A stretch of DNA of 29,874 nucleotides, taken from an uncultured Opitutales bacterium (GTDB lineage: Bacteria; Verrucomicrobiota; Verrucomicrobiia; Opitutales; Intestinicryptomonadaceae). Location of the stretch: NCBI GenBank assembly GCA_900545715.1, contig URAJ01000027.1, positions 1 to 29,874 of the forward strand. The letters are read 5' to 3'. Made by a program: the position numbers and the translations under genes. The notes beneath the pieces are model-generated. The model saw only the letters and a program-made list of their open reading frames with translations, ran no database searches and was not told the origin of the DNA. This document shows positions 1 to 8,772 of this stretch, one piece after another. The stretch's first letter is position 1. Every line of letters begins with the position of its first letter.

Positions 1-2
1 AC

Positions 3-146
3 TTTCCAAAGGGAATGGATTTGAGAAAAGCTACGGAAAGGGAACTAAAATTTGCGTTGAATGAAATAAACTCTCGCCCCCGAAAGACACTAAATTGGAA
101 GAGTCCAAGCGATTATCTTCACGAACTAAAGTGCGCCGCCCCCTAG
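3..146 (+). CDS. IS30-family transposase, C-terminal end (5' part outside window)
   Basis: The frame is open from the window edge to a TAG at 144-146 and encodes the last 47 residues of a protein. It begins FPKGMDLRKATERELKFA and continues with NSRPRKTLNWKSP. The pattern FPKG(T/M)D, then a helix, then (N)xRPRKxL(G/N)(W/Y)K(S/T)P, is the highly typical end of the IS30-family DDE transposase, where the last catalytic glutamate lies in the helix just before NxRPRK. The reading is direct and the family call comes from the known motif. The element itself cannot be bounded: the left end is outside the window and I could not identify the right terminal inverted repeat. A perfect 12-base palindrome (CCCCCTAGGGGG, 139-150) overlaps the stop codon. 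The element probably inserted next to the surface-protein gene that follows. Confidence 0.85.
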   Translation, partial: FPKGMDLRKATERELKFALNEINSRPRKTLNWKSPSDYLHELKCAAP

Positions 147-221
147 GGGGCAATAAGTAAATAAATCAACAGCTTAAACTTTAATATTTACAAACAATCA
201 ACAATATCTAAAAACATCTAC

Positions 222-245
222 TGCCAGTTATGCACTGGCGTTTTG
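222..245 (+). terminator. Short hairpin downstream of the transposase, possible weak terminator
   Basis: GCCAGT (223-228) and ACTGGC (234-239) pair perfectly around a five-base loop, extended by a possible T-G pair, and are followed by GTTTTG. The T run is short, so termination would be weak. It could instead be part of the 5' leader of the gene starting at 302. Confidence 0.3.
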
Positions 246-301
246 AAAATAAACATAATTTATGCTTGATTTTCCAGAGGGAAAATAGTAATAAAAGTTA
301 T

Positions 302-1867
302 ATGAAAATTATCCGTGTATTTTGTCTAATAGCAATTTTGGCTGAAATGACGGTTTTAAGCGGGGAAGAGGCAACCCTGAGCTTTACGCCGACAGATGTT
401 TCACAAATTGGGCAGGATCTTTCAAGTCCCGATACCTACGGATTGGCGGGTTCAATAACAGATAGCACAGATATAACGGTGAATTATACTATTCCTTCCG
501 TAACGTCGGGCGATAATCCCTATAATACAAGTAGGATAACAAAATTTGCCGAAGATTTAACGGCAAATAATTTTACGTTTAACATTAATTTTGGGAATAA
601 TCTGTGGGACGTTTACGTTCTTAACGTTTCGGAGAATAAGAAAGTATCGTTAAATTCTGTAAGTTATAATATAATAGATTCCAAAACATCTCACCCTATA
701 AACAACATAACAGTAAGCAAAGGCGGCCTGTTTGAAGTAAAAGGCGACTTGGTCGTAAGCGACAGGCGAACAACGAGAAGTTGGTACCAGACGAGGCTAA
801 ATTTTTGGGGCTCTGGAAACGTAAATATAAATGGCAATCTTACTATAAGTTCCGAAATGGAAACAATGTATGACAACGCCCTAAACGGGGTTAAGCTTGA
901 ACTTTCGGAAACAAATTCTTTTACAGTGGGCGGGGTTGTTACGCTGCAATCAAAATGGAATGATAAAAAATGGATAAGGCTCAACAGCAATGCCCGCAAT
1001 GTTTTTGATCGAAGCTTTGGGGGATTGAATGTGGCTTTGGGCGGCGTAATTGAGCTTGATGGGCAAAGTAATGTCACCGCGACTACCCTTACTTTTACAA
1101 ATTCGGGGCGCAATGAATTCAATGGTTCGTTGGCAACCCGCATAGAAGTCGAGCGGACAGACGGAAAAATATCCTCATGGGGAAATGTCGTCGATAATAA
1201 GCTGAATATAACAATGGATGCGACCGATCCCCAAAACGGCTATCAAGTATTGCGGTTTTCAAAAATAGACAATTACGAGAACGAGAATTGGATAAATTAC
1301 GCATTCACAAGCGGTGCAAATTCTCTAAATGAAATAGTAGTGAAAAACGGCAGGCTCGATATTGCCATGTACGATGGAATGAAAGCTTCAAGCCTGTCGA
1401 TGGAAGGAGGTGTTTTTAGCGCCGCCGGTGATAACTATAACCCTGAAATGGGGAAGGTTGTTTTTGACAAAATTGTATTTTCGGGCGGAACTATATATTT
1501 TGACATATTTGAGGAGGAAAACGACTCCTTGCAAATAAACGGTTCAATCGAAAAGGTTTCCGATTCTTCAAAATTAACTCTCGAAATGAGCGTAAATGAA
1601 TCCGATTTGCGCGCGTGGCTCGGAGCGGCCGGCGAGGATTCAAAGTCGGTAGAGCTGATAACTTTTTCAAGCGAAGGCAGCAATGTCACTGCAGAAGATT
1701 TTTCGCTAAAGCTGCTCGACGGCGTCTCGGGGGAAATTGCCATGGATGAAGCAGGCGGAATGATTTCTTTGAGTGTGAATCTCGGGCTTGTTCCGGAGCC
1801 GGAGGCAGTTGCATCTGTCTTGGCGGCGCTTGCGATTGTTGCAGCTTGCTTCCGAAAGCGCGCATAG
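302..1867 (+). CDS. PEP-CTERM sorting domain protein (secreted surface protein)
   Basis: A 521-residue protein predicted to be exported and anchored or processed by the PEP-CTERM/exosortase route. I chose the ATG at 302 because it puts a signal peptide first (MKIIRVFCLIAILAEM); an in-frame ATG at 230 would add 24 residues with no export signal. A GAGGG lies about 20 bases upstream, too far to be a convincing ribosome site. The middle is rich in Asn, Gly, Ser and Thr with alternating beta-strand blocks (KLNITMD, VVKNGRLDI, SMEGGVFSA), suggesting a beta-helix passenger. The C-terminus is VPEPEAVASVLAALAIVAA followed by FRKR, the PEP motif, membrane helix and basic tail. It has the same plan as the protein at 4231, so the two are paralogues. 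Codons are AT-rich compared with metK or glgP, and an IS30 end lies upstream. The specific role is unknown. Confidence 0.85.
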   Translation: MKIIRVFCLIAILAEMTVLSGEEATLSFTPTDVSQIGQDLSSPDTYGLAGSITDSTDITVNYTIPSVTSGDNPYNTSRITKFAEDLTANNFTFNINFGNNLWDVYVLNVSENKKVSLNSVSYNIIDSKTSHPINNITVSKGGLFEVKGDLVVSDRRTTRSWYQTRLNFWGSGNVNINGNLTISSEMETMYDNALNGVKLELSETNSFTVGGVVTLQSKWNDKKWIRLNSNARNVFDRSFGGLNVALGGVIELDGQSNVTATTLTFTNSGRNEFNGSLATRIEVERTDGKISSWGNVVDNKLNITMDATDPQNGYQVLRFSKIDNYENENWINYAFTSGANSLNEIVVKNGRLDIAMYDGMKASSLSMEGGVFSAAGDNYNPEMGKVVFDKIVFSGGTIYFDIFEEENDSLQINGSIEKVSDSSKLTLEMSVNESDLRAWLGAAGEDSKSVELITFSSEGSNVTAEDFSLKLLDGVSGEIAMDEAGGMISLSVNLGLVPEPEAVASVLAALAIVAACFRKRA

Positions 1868-2493
1868 AAGCAAGGCGCATGGGCAGATACTTTCTTGTTT
1901 AAATATAAGGAAATTGTGCGCATAGGTGCAGATTAGTTAACATAGATAAAAAAGACCATTCGCGCCCATGCCCGAAGAATCTCCCGCCGCTCTATCTATG
2001 TGCCCGCATACTATGTTGCATATACCCGCATGCCCCATTTCGATGTTGGTGGTAGTTTAGGAATTTTCTTATTTCCGCCCCAGAGAATATCTTTCCCAAT
2101 ATTTCCCGTCTGCACCAGCACGCGTTTTATCACTCCACAGTCGATTGCAGAGCAGGGTCTTATAATTAAAACAAACCAAACTGTGCAGGTTTTTGGCGGC
2201 TAATTTGTAAAATACATTGGCATATCATACCAATCCTTCTTTGCTAATTTTATAGAATCGCTAAGACAAAAATGTCCTTTCAGGTTTACGGATACAGATG
2301 AATAATAGATTCACGCGCAAATGGCACAGTGTTTTTGCAATAGGTAAAATATTAGAATTTGTTTTGAATTAAATAATATTAACGTTAAAAAAAAGCTTGA
2401 TTTTTACATTGAAAAAATAAAATATAATGAAAATCGAATAGGTATGAATGTGCCTGTTTGATTTAAAAAACTAAAACAAACTACAAATAAGAT
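1868..2493. other. Intergenic region of 626 bases with an inverted repeat and AT-rich porin upstream region
   Basis: I see no convincing gene; a 67-codon open frame at 2000-2203 has no recognisable features. ACATAGATA (1940-1948) and TATCTATGT (1993-2001) form a 9-base inverted repeat 44 bases apart. The last 150 bases are very AT-rich and hold a perfect TATAAT at 2423-2428, but no good -35 box at normal spacing (TTGATT at 2397-2402 gives 20 bases, TTTACA at 2403-2408 gives 14). It is a candidate -10 for the porin gene. Confidence 0.5.
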
Positions 2494-3732
2494 ATGAAAA
2501 AAGCAATTATCAGCTTACTCGTAGCGGGCGCGGTTATCGCCGCGAACGCGCAAGACAAAGCGCTTCTCGAAACTCTCGTGAAGAAGGGAATGCTCACTCA
2601 GCAGGAAGCTGCCCAAATCGCTAAGGACTCCGTTACGGTAACTCCCGCGACAAAGTCGACGAAATCCATAAAGATTTTCGGCGGCGGTCAGGGTTGGTAT
2701 AGCTGGGGGAAAAACAGCGTAAAAGCCGGAACTGGCTCTTTTGACCAGCAGAGCGGATTTACTCTCCGCTACGTAAAACTCGGCATTGAAGCCGACGTTG
2801 GCGGCGGCTGGAGCGCGGAAGTAGTCACCGACTTCGGTGCAGAAGGCGCTTCCAAGAATTATCTCGACAAGGTCGTAGCCTCCAAGAAAATCGACCTCGA
2901 CTACCTGAACGGAACCCTCCAGCTCGGTCTCCGCAAGGTAAATATGGGCTACGAACAGAATATGGACGACTTCGGCCAATACGCCGTAGAACGTTCTGTC
3001 GCAACCTATTTCTTCACACGCTATGAAGGCAAGAACTTCGGTTCGCGCACGGTCGGCGTATTCTGGGACGGCAACATCACTCAGGTTGACGGCCTCTACT
3101 ACGGCGCAGCTGTGACCTCCGGCGTTTCCGAAGGCGGCGTTGAAAACTTCATAACCGACGCTCAAAACAGCTCGGCTCTCAGCTTCTGGGTAAATACGGG
3201 CTACAAGAATGTCGCCGACATCAAGGGCGAAACGCTCTCCTATGACTTGGGCATCAACTTCGGCTATGCTCCCCAGGGCTCCACATCCCTTGCGTACACC
3301 CAAAAGGGCAGCGTATGGGGCATCAACCCCTATGCGACAATCAACTGGCGCGGACTCACCCTCATTGGTGAATTCTTCCTCCAGCAGGTTGAAGACTACA
3401 CTCCCGGCCGCGACGGCGTAGGCCGCACCCCCATGGGCGCGAACTTCACCGCGGCGTACAAGATGGACATCGGCGAATGGGGCGCTATCGAGCCCGTATT
3501 CCGCGCGTCCTATGTCACGACCAACGGCATGGGCTTGAAATCCGCCTACACCGGCGACGATCTCGGCAACATAAACCAGGCGATGACCTTCTACGGCGGC
3601 GTAAACTGGTACGCAACTACCGCGGTTAAGACCTCTCTCGGCTACGAGTTTGGCTACTACGACCAAGGCGATGCGGTTGTCGAACGCGTTTACGGCAACA
3701 CTGTCTGGGCGCAAGTTCAGGTCTTGTTCTAA
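2494..3732 (+). CDS. Outer-membrane porin, OprP/OprO-like (phosphate-selective porin superfamily)
   Basis: A 412-residue protein with a clear signal peptide (MKKAIISLLVAGAVIAANA, cut before QDKA). Residues 21-50 form a short helix-turn-helix, LLETLVKKGMLTQQEAAQIAKD, which is typical of the N-terminus of OprP-like porins of PVC and Bacteroidetes bacteria. From about residue 60 the chain alternates aromatic and polar residues in beta-strands (IKIFGGGQGWYSWG, FTLRYVKLGIEADVGGGW). It ends in VQVLF, the terminal aromatic needed for outer-membrane barrel assembly. It would be a passive channel in the outer membrane; the substrate cannot be read from sequence. No Shine-Dalgarno is visible (CAAATAAGAT before ATG). 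Codon use is strongly GC-biased and regular, as in a highly expressed gene. It stands alone between its AT-rich upstream region and a strong terminator. Confidence 0.85.
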   Translation: MKKAIISLLVAGAVIAANAQDKALLETLVKKGMLTQQEAAQIAKDSVTVTPATKSTKSIKIFGGGQGWYSWGKNSVKAGTGSFDQQSGFTLRYVKLGIEADVGGGWSAEVVTDFGAEGASKNYLDKVVASKKIDLDYLNGTLQLGLRKVNMGYEQNMDDFGQYAVERSVATYFFTRYEGKNFGSRTVGVFWDGNITQVDGLYYGAAVTSGVSEGGVENFITDAQNSSALSFWVNTGYKNVADIKGETLSYDLGINFGYAPQGSTSLAYTQKGSVWGINPYATINWRGLTLIGEFFLQQVEDYTPGRDGVGRTPMGANFTAAYKMDIGEWGAIEPVFRASYVTTNGMGLKSAYTGDDLGNINQAMTFYGGVNWYATTAVKTSLGYEFGYYDQGDAVVERVYGNTVWAQVQVLF

Positions 3733-3770
3733 TCTAATTTGCAAGACTGGCGTTTAACGCCGAAATTAAA

Positions 3771-3804
3771 AGGGGCAAACTTATGTTTGCCTCTTTTTGT
3801 TTTG
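3771..3804 (+). terminator. Rho-independent terminator of the porin gene
   Basis: AGGGGCAAAC (3771-3780) pairs with GTTTGCCTCT (3785-3794) over ten positions with one G-U pair, around the loop TTAT, followed by TTTTGTTTTG. It lies 39 bases after the porin stop. Confidence 0.9.
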
Positions 3805-4230
3805 CGGCTTATGGGAGGTTGATCTCATATTGGGGGATTGGCCTTGCATAATTTTTTTCGCTTATTTATTCGCTCAAAATAAAACTGTCAGGCTTGTTAA
3901 TTTTTTAAATTCACAGTTCCTATGTTAGGCAGCGGCAATGAAATAATTTGTCGGCGGGGATTTTGTTGTCGGCGATAGCATTGTGTATTTCCACCAAAAA
4001 ACTCATAAATTTTACAAGTTTTAATGCCGATTTGCGGTTTTATATTACTTGTTTATGTCTATATACTTAAAATTAAAATATTATTGAAGTTAGCTGCAAT
4101 GTTTAAAAGAATAGTAGATTGGAATAAAATTCGATTTTGATTATGAGACAGTGTTAATATTTTCTTGAATAAAAAAGAAAAATTTCTATAAGAATTTTAT
4201 CAGAATTTACATAGGTCTATAAAAAACAGA
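3805..4230. other. Intergenic region of 426 bases, AT-rich, no gene seen
   Basis: No open frame with coding character is present on either strand. The right-hand 100 bases are strongly AT-rich and carry the candidate promoter at 4165-4192. Confidence 0.5.
4165..4192 (+). promoter_or_regulatory. Candidate promoter of the second PEP-CTERM gene
   Basis: TTGAAT (4165-4170) and TATAAG (4187-4192) are separated by 16 bases, in an A/T-rich context, with an expected transcript start near 4199 and a leader of about 30 bases. This is a match by eye to a sigma-70 pattern only. Confidence 0.35.
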
Positions 4231-5889
4231 ATGGGGCAAATGAAAATGAAAGATAAAAATATATTTTTTAAAATAGTTAAAAAGTCCATATTATTTGGTG
4301 GTATAGCGGCTGCTGGAACATTTCCGGTGCTTGCCCAGCCTACTAATTACTATTTTACGCCAGAGTCCTCCGGCCAGACAAAGTTTTCAGTAACTTCCGC
4401 ATGGAGCTACGACGAGGCCGGCAGCCAGCCCGCGATGTCAGCGCCGTCCGAATGGGATAATGTATATTTAGTAAACAACTCCGGCGATAAGAAGATATTG
4501 GAACTGAGCTCGGCGGAAACAAAAATAAAGGAGTTTATTGTCGCCGGAAATTCAAAAGACAAAGCCGGAGTGGTATTCGGAAACGCGGCGCTCGACAATA
4601 ACGCGGTCTTTGAAATTGACGGAAAAATAAAAGGTTTAATAGGAACCGGCCTGGGAAATTACTTCACAATGGACGGAAGTTTTTATACTACCACTGGACA
4701 GACTACGAATGTGACGGTGAGGGCCAAAGGCTTTGAACTCGGCGTGGAGGGATACGGCGGCGGCTACCAGGGGACCGACACAATCCATACTGTATTCACT
4801 GTTGCTTTTGGCTCTAGGAGTATAATTACGCATAGTGAATTTATTATCGACGGCGATGTGCAGCTCGGCGGATACGGGTATAAAAACCAGAGCGAGACGT
4901 CGCTCGTTCTGAGTGTTGACCGCGCCGTGGTAAATGGAGTTGTGAAGATTCAGAGCGACGGAATGGGATGGTCCAACATTAAAAATTCAAAGGACGGAAT
5001 GGTTTTTGAACTAGGCGGATTACAGCTGACCGACGAAACTCATATTGACTGCGGAATATACAATAATCCCGATTCGGGGTTTTCTTCGACGCTCGTGTTT
5101 AAGAATGCCAAAGGGACCGATTACAAGTTTAGGGGGAACGTGTCCGACTATGGGTATCTTGATAAACAGCCGACTAATCCTAACGGTAAGCTAAATATAG
5201 TGATGGACGGCGAAGGCACGCAGAGGATATACACATACCGCGCCAACGACCTCGCATACTCCACGCAAAGCGGAACTTTTACCGTAAACAACGGAAAATT
5301 TTATCTTGGCAACGGGCTTCTGCGCGAGGAGAACCGCAAAGCGTCGCTCGTTCTAAACGGCGGGATTTTCGGGGCGTACAACTATTCGACGGAGCAAGGA
5401 TTTGCATACTTTAAGACCGCCACTTTCAAAAGCGGTGGAATATCTGTAGAAAATACGGAATTGTTTGCAGCGCAAACGCCGAGTCTCATAGTGGTGACTG
5501 AAAAGCTCTCAAAAGACGGCACCGAGAAGATAAAAGTGGACTTCACAAACGCTAATGGAGTTGCTTTTAACCCCGGAGATTTTGGGATATCGCTCGCCGA
5601 ATACGGCGCGGATTATTCAGAGATAAAGAACTGGACTGAGATACTTGTAGCTGCGGATTTAGAGGGGTTTACCCTCAACGAGATTTCAGAGGGAATCTAT
5701 GATGCGAGCGGCGATTTTGAAGGGTCGGGAATCGAGAACGCCATGGCAGTATTCAGGTGGGTAAACGACGCCGCAAACGGATATTCCTTGCAGGTCGGGT
5801 TGACTCAAGTTCCGGAGCCGTCTGCGGTAGCGGCTATTGTAGCGGCGGCTGTGCTTGCTTTCGCGTTTGCAAGAAGGCGCGCGAAGTAG
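4231..5889 (+). CDS. PEP-CTERM sorting domain protein (secreted surface protein, paralogue of 302-1867)
   Basis: A 552-residue protein. Residues 1-36 form a basic start, hydrophobic core (SILFGGIAAAGTFPVLA) and likely cleavage before QPTN. ATGs at 4231, 4240 and 4246 are all possible starts; GGGG at 4234-4237 would fit the third as a ribosome site. The body is beta-rich, with low-charge repeats such as LVLNGGIFGAYN and FTVNNGKFYLGNG, and the block GKLNIVMDGEGTQRIY matches NKLNITMDATDPQNGY in the first PEP-CTERM protein in both sequence and order. It ends VPEPSAVAAIVAAAVLAFAFARRRAK, a textbook PEP-CTERM tail: motif, helix, arginine cluster. This tail should direct exosortase-dependent sorting to the cell surface. 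No exosortase gene lies in the window. Function beyond surface location is unknown. Confidence 0.9.
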   Translation: MGQMKMKDKNIFFKIVKKSILFGGIAAAGTFPVLAQPTNYYFTPESSGQTKFSVTSAWSYDEAGSQPAMSAPSEWDNVYLVNNSGDKKILELSSAETKIKEFIVAGNSKDKAGVVFGNAALDNNAVFEIDGKIKGLIGTGLGNYFTMDGSFYTTTGQTTNVTVRAKGFELGVEGYGGGYQGTDTIHTVFTVAFGSRSIITHSEFIIDGDVQLGGYGYKNQSETSLVLSVDRAVVNGVVKIQSDGMGWSNIKNSKDGMVFELGGLQLTDETHIDCGIYNNPDSGFSSTLVFKNAKGTDYKFRGNVSDYGYLDKQPTNPNGKLNIVMDGEGTQRIYTYRANDLAYSTQSGTFTVNNGKFYLGNGLLREENRKASLVLNGGIFGAYNYSTEQGFAYFKTATFKSGGISVENTELFAAQTPSLIVVTEKLSKDGTEKIKVDFTNANGVAFNPGDFGISLAEYGADYSEIKNWTEILVAADLEGFTLNEISEGIYDASGDFEGSGIENAMAVFRWVNDAANGYSLQVGLTQVPEPSAVAAIVAAAVLAFAFARRRAK

Positions 5890-5926
5890 GAATTTTTTGC
5901 CGAGGCTATCAGAATCAAGACACTTT

Positions 5927-5959
5927 GGGGCGCCGGGGATTCGGCGCCTCGCCGTTTTT
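5927..5959 (+). terminator. Rho-independent terminator after the second PEP-CTERM gene
   Basis: GGGGCGCCG (5927-5935) pairs with CGGCGCCTC (5942-5950) with one G-U pair, a six-base loop, then GCCG and a T5 run (5955-5959). It lies 38 bases after the stop and separates this gene from metK. Confidence 0.75.
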
Positions 5960-5983
5960 GGAAAATGCGCTGGTTGGGAACAG

Positions 5984-6133
5984 TTGCCCTCATATTCCGC
6001 TTCTGTTGATATAGGCCGTTTTGCCAAAAGTAAAAACTGCGCTGCGAATGTAGTAAGGCCGATAAAAGAAAAGCCTGTAAAAAGGTAAAAAAGCTTGAAA
6101 GCGGCGAGGTTATAGTTATATGTTTTGCGTCTT
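5984..6133 (+). promoter_or_regulatory. metK upstream region: weak promoter match and structured leader
   Basis: TTGCCC (5984-5989) and GATATA (6008-6013) are 18 bases apart and could be a promoter, giving a leader of roughly 115 bases. The leader has short pairing options, such as CTGC/GTAG around GAAT and AGGC/GCCT around an A-rich loop (the latter near 6056-6084), then A-rich sequence and GCGGCGAGG just before the start region. I compared it by memory with the SAM-I, SAM-II, SAM-III and SAH riboswitch cores and saw no match. A regulatory role is only a suggestion from position before metK. Confidence 0.3.
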
Positions 6134-6137
6134 ATGA
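6120..6137 (+). CDS. Possible five-codon leader ORF overlapping the metK start
   Basis: ATG at 6120 opens MFCVL and stops at TGA 6135-6137, which overlaps the metK ATG (6134-6136) as ATGA. GAGG at 6106-6109 is 10 bases before this ATG, a better Shine-Dalgarno distance than to the metK ATG (24 bases). Ribosomes could therefore load here and re-initiate on metK. The alternative is chance, or metK starting at an in-frame TTG at 6125. Confidence 0.25.
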   Translation: MFCVL

Positions 6138-7309
6138 TAAATAACTATGTATTTTCATCGGAGTCGGTGGGCGAAGGTCACCCCGACAAAGTTGCCGATT
6201 ATATTTCCGACAGCATTCTCGACGCGTGCCTCGAACAGGATAAGTTCAGCCGCGTCGCCTGCGAAACGCTCGTCAAGAGCAACTGTGTTGTAATCGCGGG
6301 CGAAATAACTACGAAAGCCGTGCTCGACTACGAAAAAATCGTGCGCAACGCGATAAGGGAAATCGGGTACGTAAATTCCGACGACGTATTTCACGCCGAC
6401 CAAGTATTTTTAACGAATCTGTTGACAAAGCAGTCCCCCGACATAGCGCAAGGTGTCGATGCCAGAAAAGCCAAGGGCAAGAAGACCGCGGAGCAGGGCG
6501 CGGGCGACCAGGGCATTATGTTTGGGTACGCTACCAACGAAACTCCGGAGATGATGCCGGCGCCCATAATGTTCGCGCACAGGATTCTCACGGAGCTCGC
6601 CAAGCAGCGCAAGAGCGGCAAAGCTCCCAAATGGCTGCGCCCCGACTGCAAAAGCCAAGTGGCTGTCGCCTACGAGGACGGCAAACCGGCTTACATCGAG
6701 AATGTGGTTGTCTCCACCCAGCACGCGGCGGGCGTTTCGCACGCTGAAATTGAGAAGTATATAATCGAAAAAGTCGTCAAAAAAGTGCTGCCGAAAAAGC
6801 TCATAACAAAGAAGACGCAATTTTTGGTAAATCCCACCGGCAATTTTGTCGTCGGCGGGCCGCAGGGTGACTCGGGCCTCACTGGAAGAAAAATAATAGT
6901 GGACTCTTACGGCGGAACCGGCCGCCACGGCGGCGGGGCATTCTCAGGCAAGGACCCCAGCAAGGTTGACCGCTCGGCGGCGTATATGTGCAGGTGGGTC
7001 GCAAAGAACATTGTTGCGGCGGGTTTTGCAGACAAGTGCGAAATTCAAGTCGCCTACGCGATAGGCTATCCGCAGCCCCTGAGCATTGCAATAGAAACTT
7101 TCGGCACAGCTAAAGTCCCAGAGGAAAAAATTGAGAAGGCTGTAAGGAGCGTTTTCAGCTTCAAGCCAGCAGACATCATAGCGCAGCTCGATCTCTTGCG
7201 CCCGATATACAAAAAGACCACAAATTACGGGCACTTCACAAAGGCAGACTTGCCGTGGGAACAGACCAATAAAGTTGCCGAACTCAAAAAAGCTATCTCG
7301 TCAAAATAA
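6134..7309 (+). CDS. metK: S-adenosylmethionine synthetase
   Basis: A 391-residue cytoplasmic enzyme that makes SAM from methionine and ATP. The N-terminus [16 protein letters not shown] holds the GHPDK ATP/metal site. [12 protein letters not shown] (about residues 120-131) is the first signature, and the glycine-rich [19 protein letters not shown] (about residues 265-283) is the second, containing the phosphate- and potassium-binding residues. Length matches the family (about 380-400). I chose ATG 6134; a TTG at 6125 would add three residues. The start overlaps the stop of a tiny upstream ORF. The stop is one base before the ahcY ATG, so the two are one transcript and probably coupled in translation: MetK makes the methyl donor and AhcY removes the SAH left after methyl transfer. 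Confidence 0.97.
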   Translation: MINNYVFSSESVGEGHPDKVADYISDSILDACLEQDKFSRVACETLVKSNCVVIAGEITTKAVLDYEKIVRNAIREIGYVNSDDVFHADQVFLTNLLTKQSPDIAQGVDARKAKGKKTAEQGAGDQGIMFGYATNETPEMMPAPIMFAHRILTELAKQRKSGKAPKWLRPDCKSQVAVAYEDGKPAYIENVVVSTQHAAGVSHAEIEKYIIEKVVKKVLPKKLITKKTQFLVNPTGNFVVGGPQGDSGLTGRKIIVDSYGGTGRHGGGAFSGKDPSKVDRSAAYMCRWVAKNIVAAGFADKCEIQVAYAIGYPQPLSIAIETFGTAKVPEEKIEKAVRSVFSFKPADIIAQLDLLRPIYKKTTNYGHFTKADLPWEQTNKVAELKKAISSK

Positions 7310-7310
7310 A

Positions 7311-8729
7311 ATGGCAAAAAAATTAAGCAAAGACTTTAAAGTAGCAGACATATCCCTCGCTCCGTGGGGGCGCAAGGAAATCGACATCGCCGAACATGAA
7401 ATGCCCGGGCTTATGGCAATACGCGAGGAATACGCGCCCAAAAAGCCCCTTAAAGGAGTCCGCATAAGCGGCTCTCTGCATATGACCATACAAACGGCGG
7501 TTCTAATCGAAACGCTGAAAGCTCTCGGCGCTGATATCCGCTGGGCAAGCTGCAATATTTTTTCCACCCAAGACCACGCGGCGGCGGCGATTGCCAAGGC
7601 TGGAGTGCCGGTATTCGCATGGAAGGGAGAGTCGCTCGAAGACTATTGGGACTGCACATACCGCGCCTTGACATGGCCGGACGGAAAAGGCCCGCAACTG
7701 ATTGTCGACGACGGTGGCGACGCCACTTTGCTAATCCACAAAGGATACGAGCTTGAAAACGGCGACAAATGGGTTGATGCTCCATCGGACTCGCACGAAG
7801 AGGAGGTTATTAAAAAGCTCCTGAAAAAAGTATATGCGGCGGACAAAGACCATTGGCACAAAGTGGTCGCTGACGTCAAGGGAGTGTCCGAGGAAACTAC
7901 GACGGGCGTCCACCGCCTCTACCAGATGGTCGAAGATGGCAGGCTCTTATTCCCCGCAATAAATGTAAACGACTCTGTCACAAAGAGCAAATTTGACAAC
8001 ATCTATGGTTGCAGGGAGTCTCTCGTTGACGGCATAAAGCGCGCTACCGACGTTATGATAGCAGGGAAGGTTGCGCTCGTGTGCGGATACGGCGATGTCG
8101 GCAAGGGCTGCGTCCAGGCGCTCAAGGGCTTGGGTGCAACGATACTTGTTTCCGAAATCGACCCGATATGCGCATTGCAGGCGGCTATGGAAGGCTACAG
8201 GGTAGTGACTGTCGAGGACGCCTTGCCGCTCGCCGACATATACGTCACAACAACCGGAAATTGCGACATTATTACAATCGACCACATGAAGAAAATGAAG
8301 GATCAGGCGATTCTTTGCAACATTGGGCACTTTGACAGTGAAATCCAAGTTGCGAAATTGCAGGCCTTCCCCGGCATAAAGCGCGTAAATATAAAGCCGC
8401 AAGTCGACAAGTACACATTCCCGAAGGGCAATTCGATATTCCTTCTCGCCGAAGGAAGGCTCGTGAACCTCGGCTGTGCAACCGGGCACCCGTCTTTTGT
8501 AATGAGCAACTCTTTCTCCAACCAGACGCTCGCGCAGATGGATTTGTGGAAGAACAGGGACAAATACGAAAATAAAGTGTATATTTTGCCCAAGAAACTT
8601 GACGAAGAAGTTGCGCGCCTGCACCTCAAAAAAATTGGCGCAAAGCTTACAAAGTTGACCAAAAAACAGGCTGCGTATATCGGAGTAAAAGTTGAAGGCC
8701 CGTATAAGCCGGACTTTTATAGATATTAA
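7311..8729 (+). CDS. ahcY: Adenosylhomocysteinase (S-adenosylhomocysteine hydrolase)
   Basis: A 472-residue cytoplasmic NAD-dependent enzyme that splits SAH into adenosine and homocysteine and so relieves product inhibition of methyltransferases. [22 protein letters not shown] and [16 protein letters not shown] near the start are family hallmarks. [20 protein letters not shown] (about residues 247-266) is the Rossmann NAD site (signature GxGxxG variant GYGDVG). The C-terminus KPDFYRY matches the usual KPDHYRY, whose Lys and Tyr reach the NAD site of the neighbouring subunit, with His replaced by Phe here. The length suits the long form with an insert segment. An upstream in-frame ATG at 7275 lies inside metK and is unlikely. 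ATG 7311 follows the metK stop by a single base. Confidence 0.97.
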   Translation: MAKKLSKDFKVADISLAPWGRKEIDIAEHEMPGLMAIREEYAPKKPLKGVRISGSLHMTIQTAVLIETLKALGADIRWASCNIFSTQDHAAAAIAKAGVPVFAWKGESLEDYWDCTYRALTWPDGKGPQLIVDDGGDATLLIHKGYELENGDKWVDAPSDSHEEEVIKKLLKKVYAADKDHWHKVVADVKGVSEETTTGVHRLYQMVEDGRLLFPAINVNDSVTKSKFDNIYGCRESLVDGIKRATDVMIAGKVALVCGYGDVGKGCVQALKGLGATILVSEIDPICALQAAMEGYRVVTVEDALPLADIYVTTTGNCDIITIDHMKKMKDQAILCNIGHFDSEIQVAKLQAFPGIKRVNIKPQVDKYTFPKGNSIFLLAEGRLVNLGCATGHPSFVMSNSFSNQTLAQMDLWKNRDKYENKVYILPKKLDEEVARLHLKKIGAKLTKLTKKQAAYIGVKVEGPYKPDFYRY

Positions 8730-8772
8730 AGCTTCTAATTTCCCCAAAAAAAAGAAAATCCCCCCAAGAAAC

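Noticed and set aside
2000..2203. 67-codon plus-strand frame upstream of the porin
   Set aside because: There is no ribosome site, signal or motif, and the codon use does not resemble its neighbours.
2515..3744. 409-codon open frame on the minus strand
   Set aside because: It is antisense to the porin, whose signal peptide, barrel pattern and terminal Phe are clear. The long frame follows from its biased codon use.
6014..6133. SAM or SAH riboswitch before metK
   Set aside because: The position is right, but I could not find the conserved cores of known classes by eye. It is kept only as an unassigned leader.
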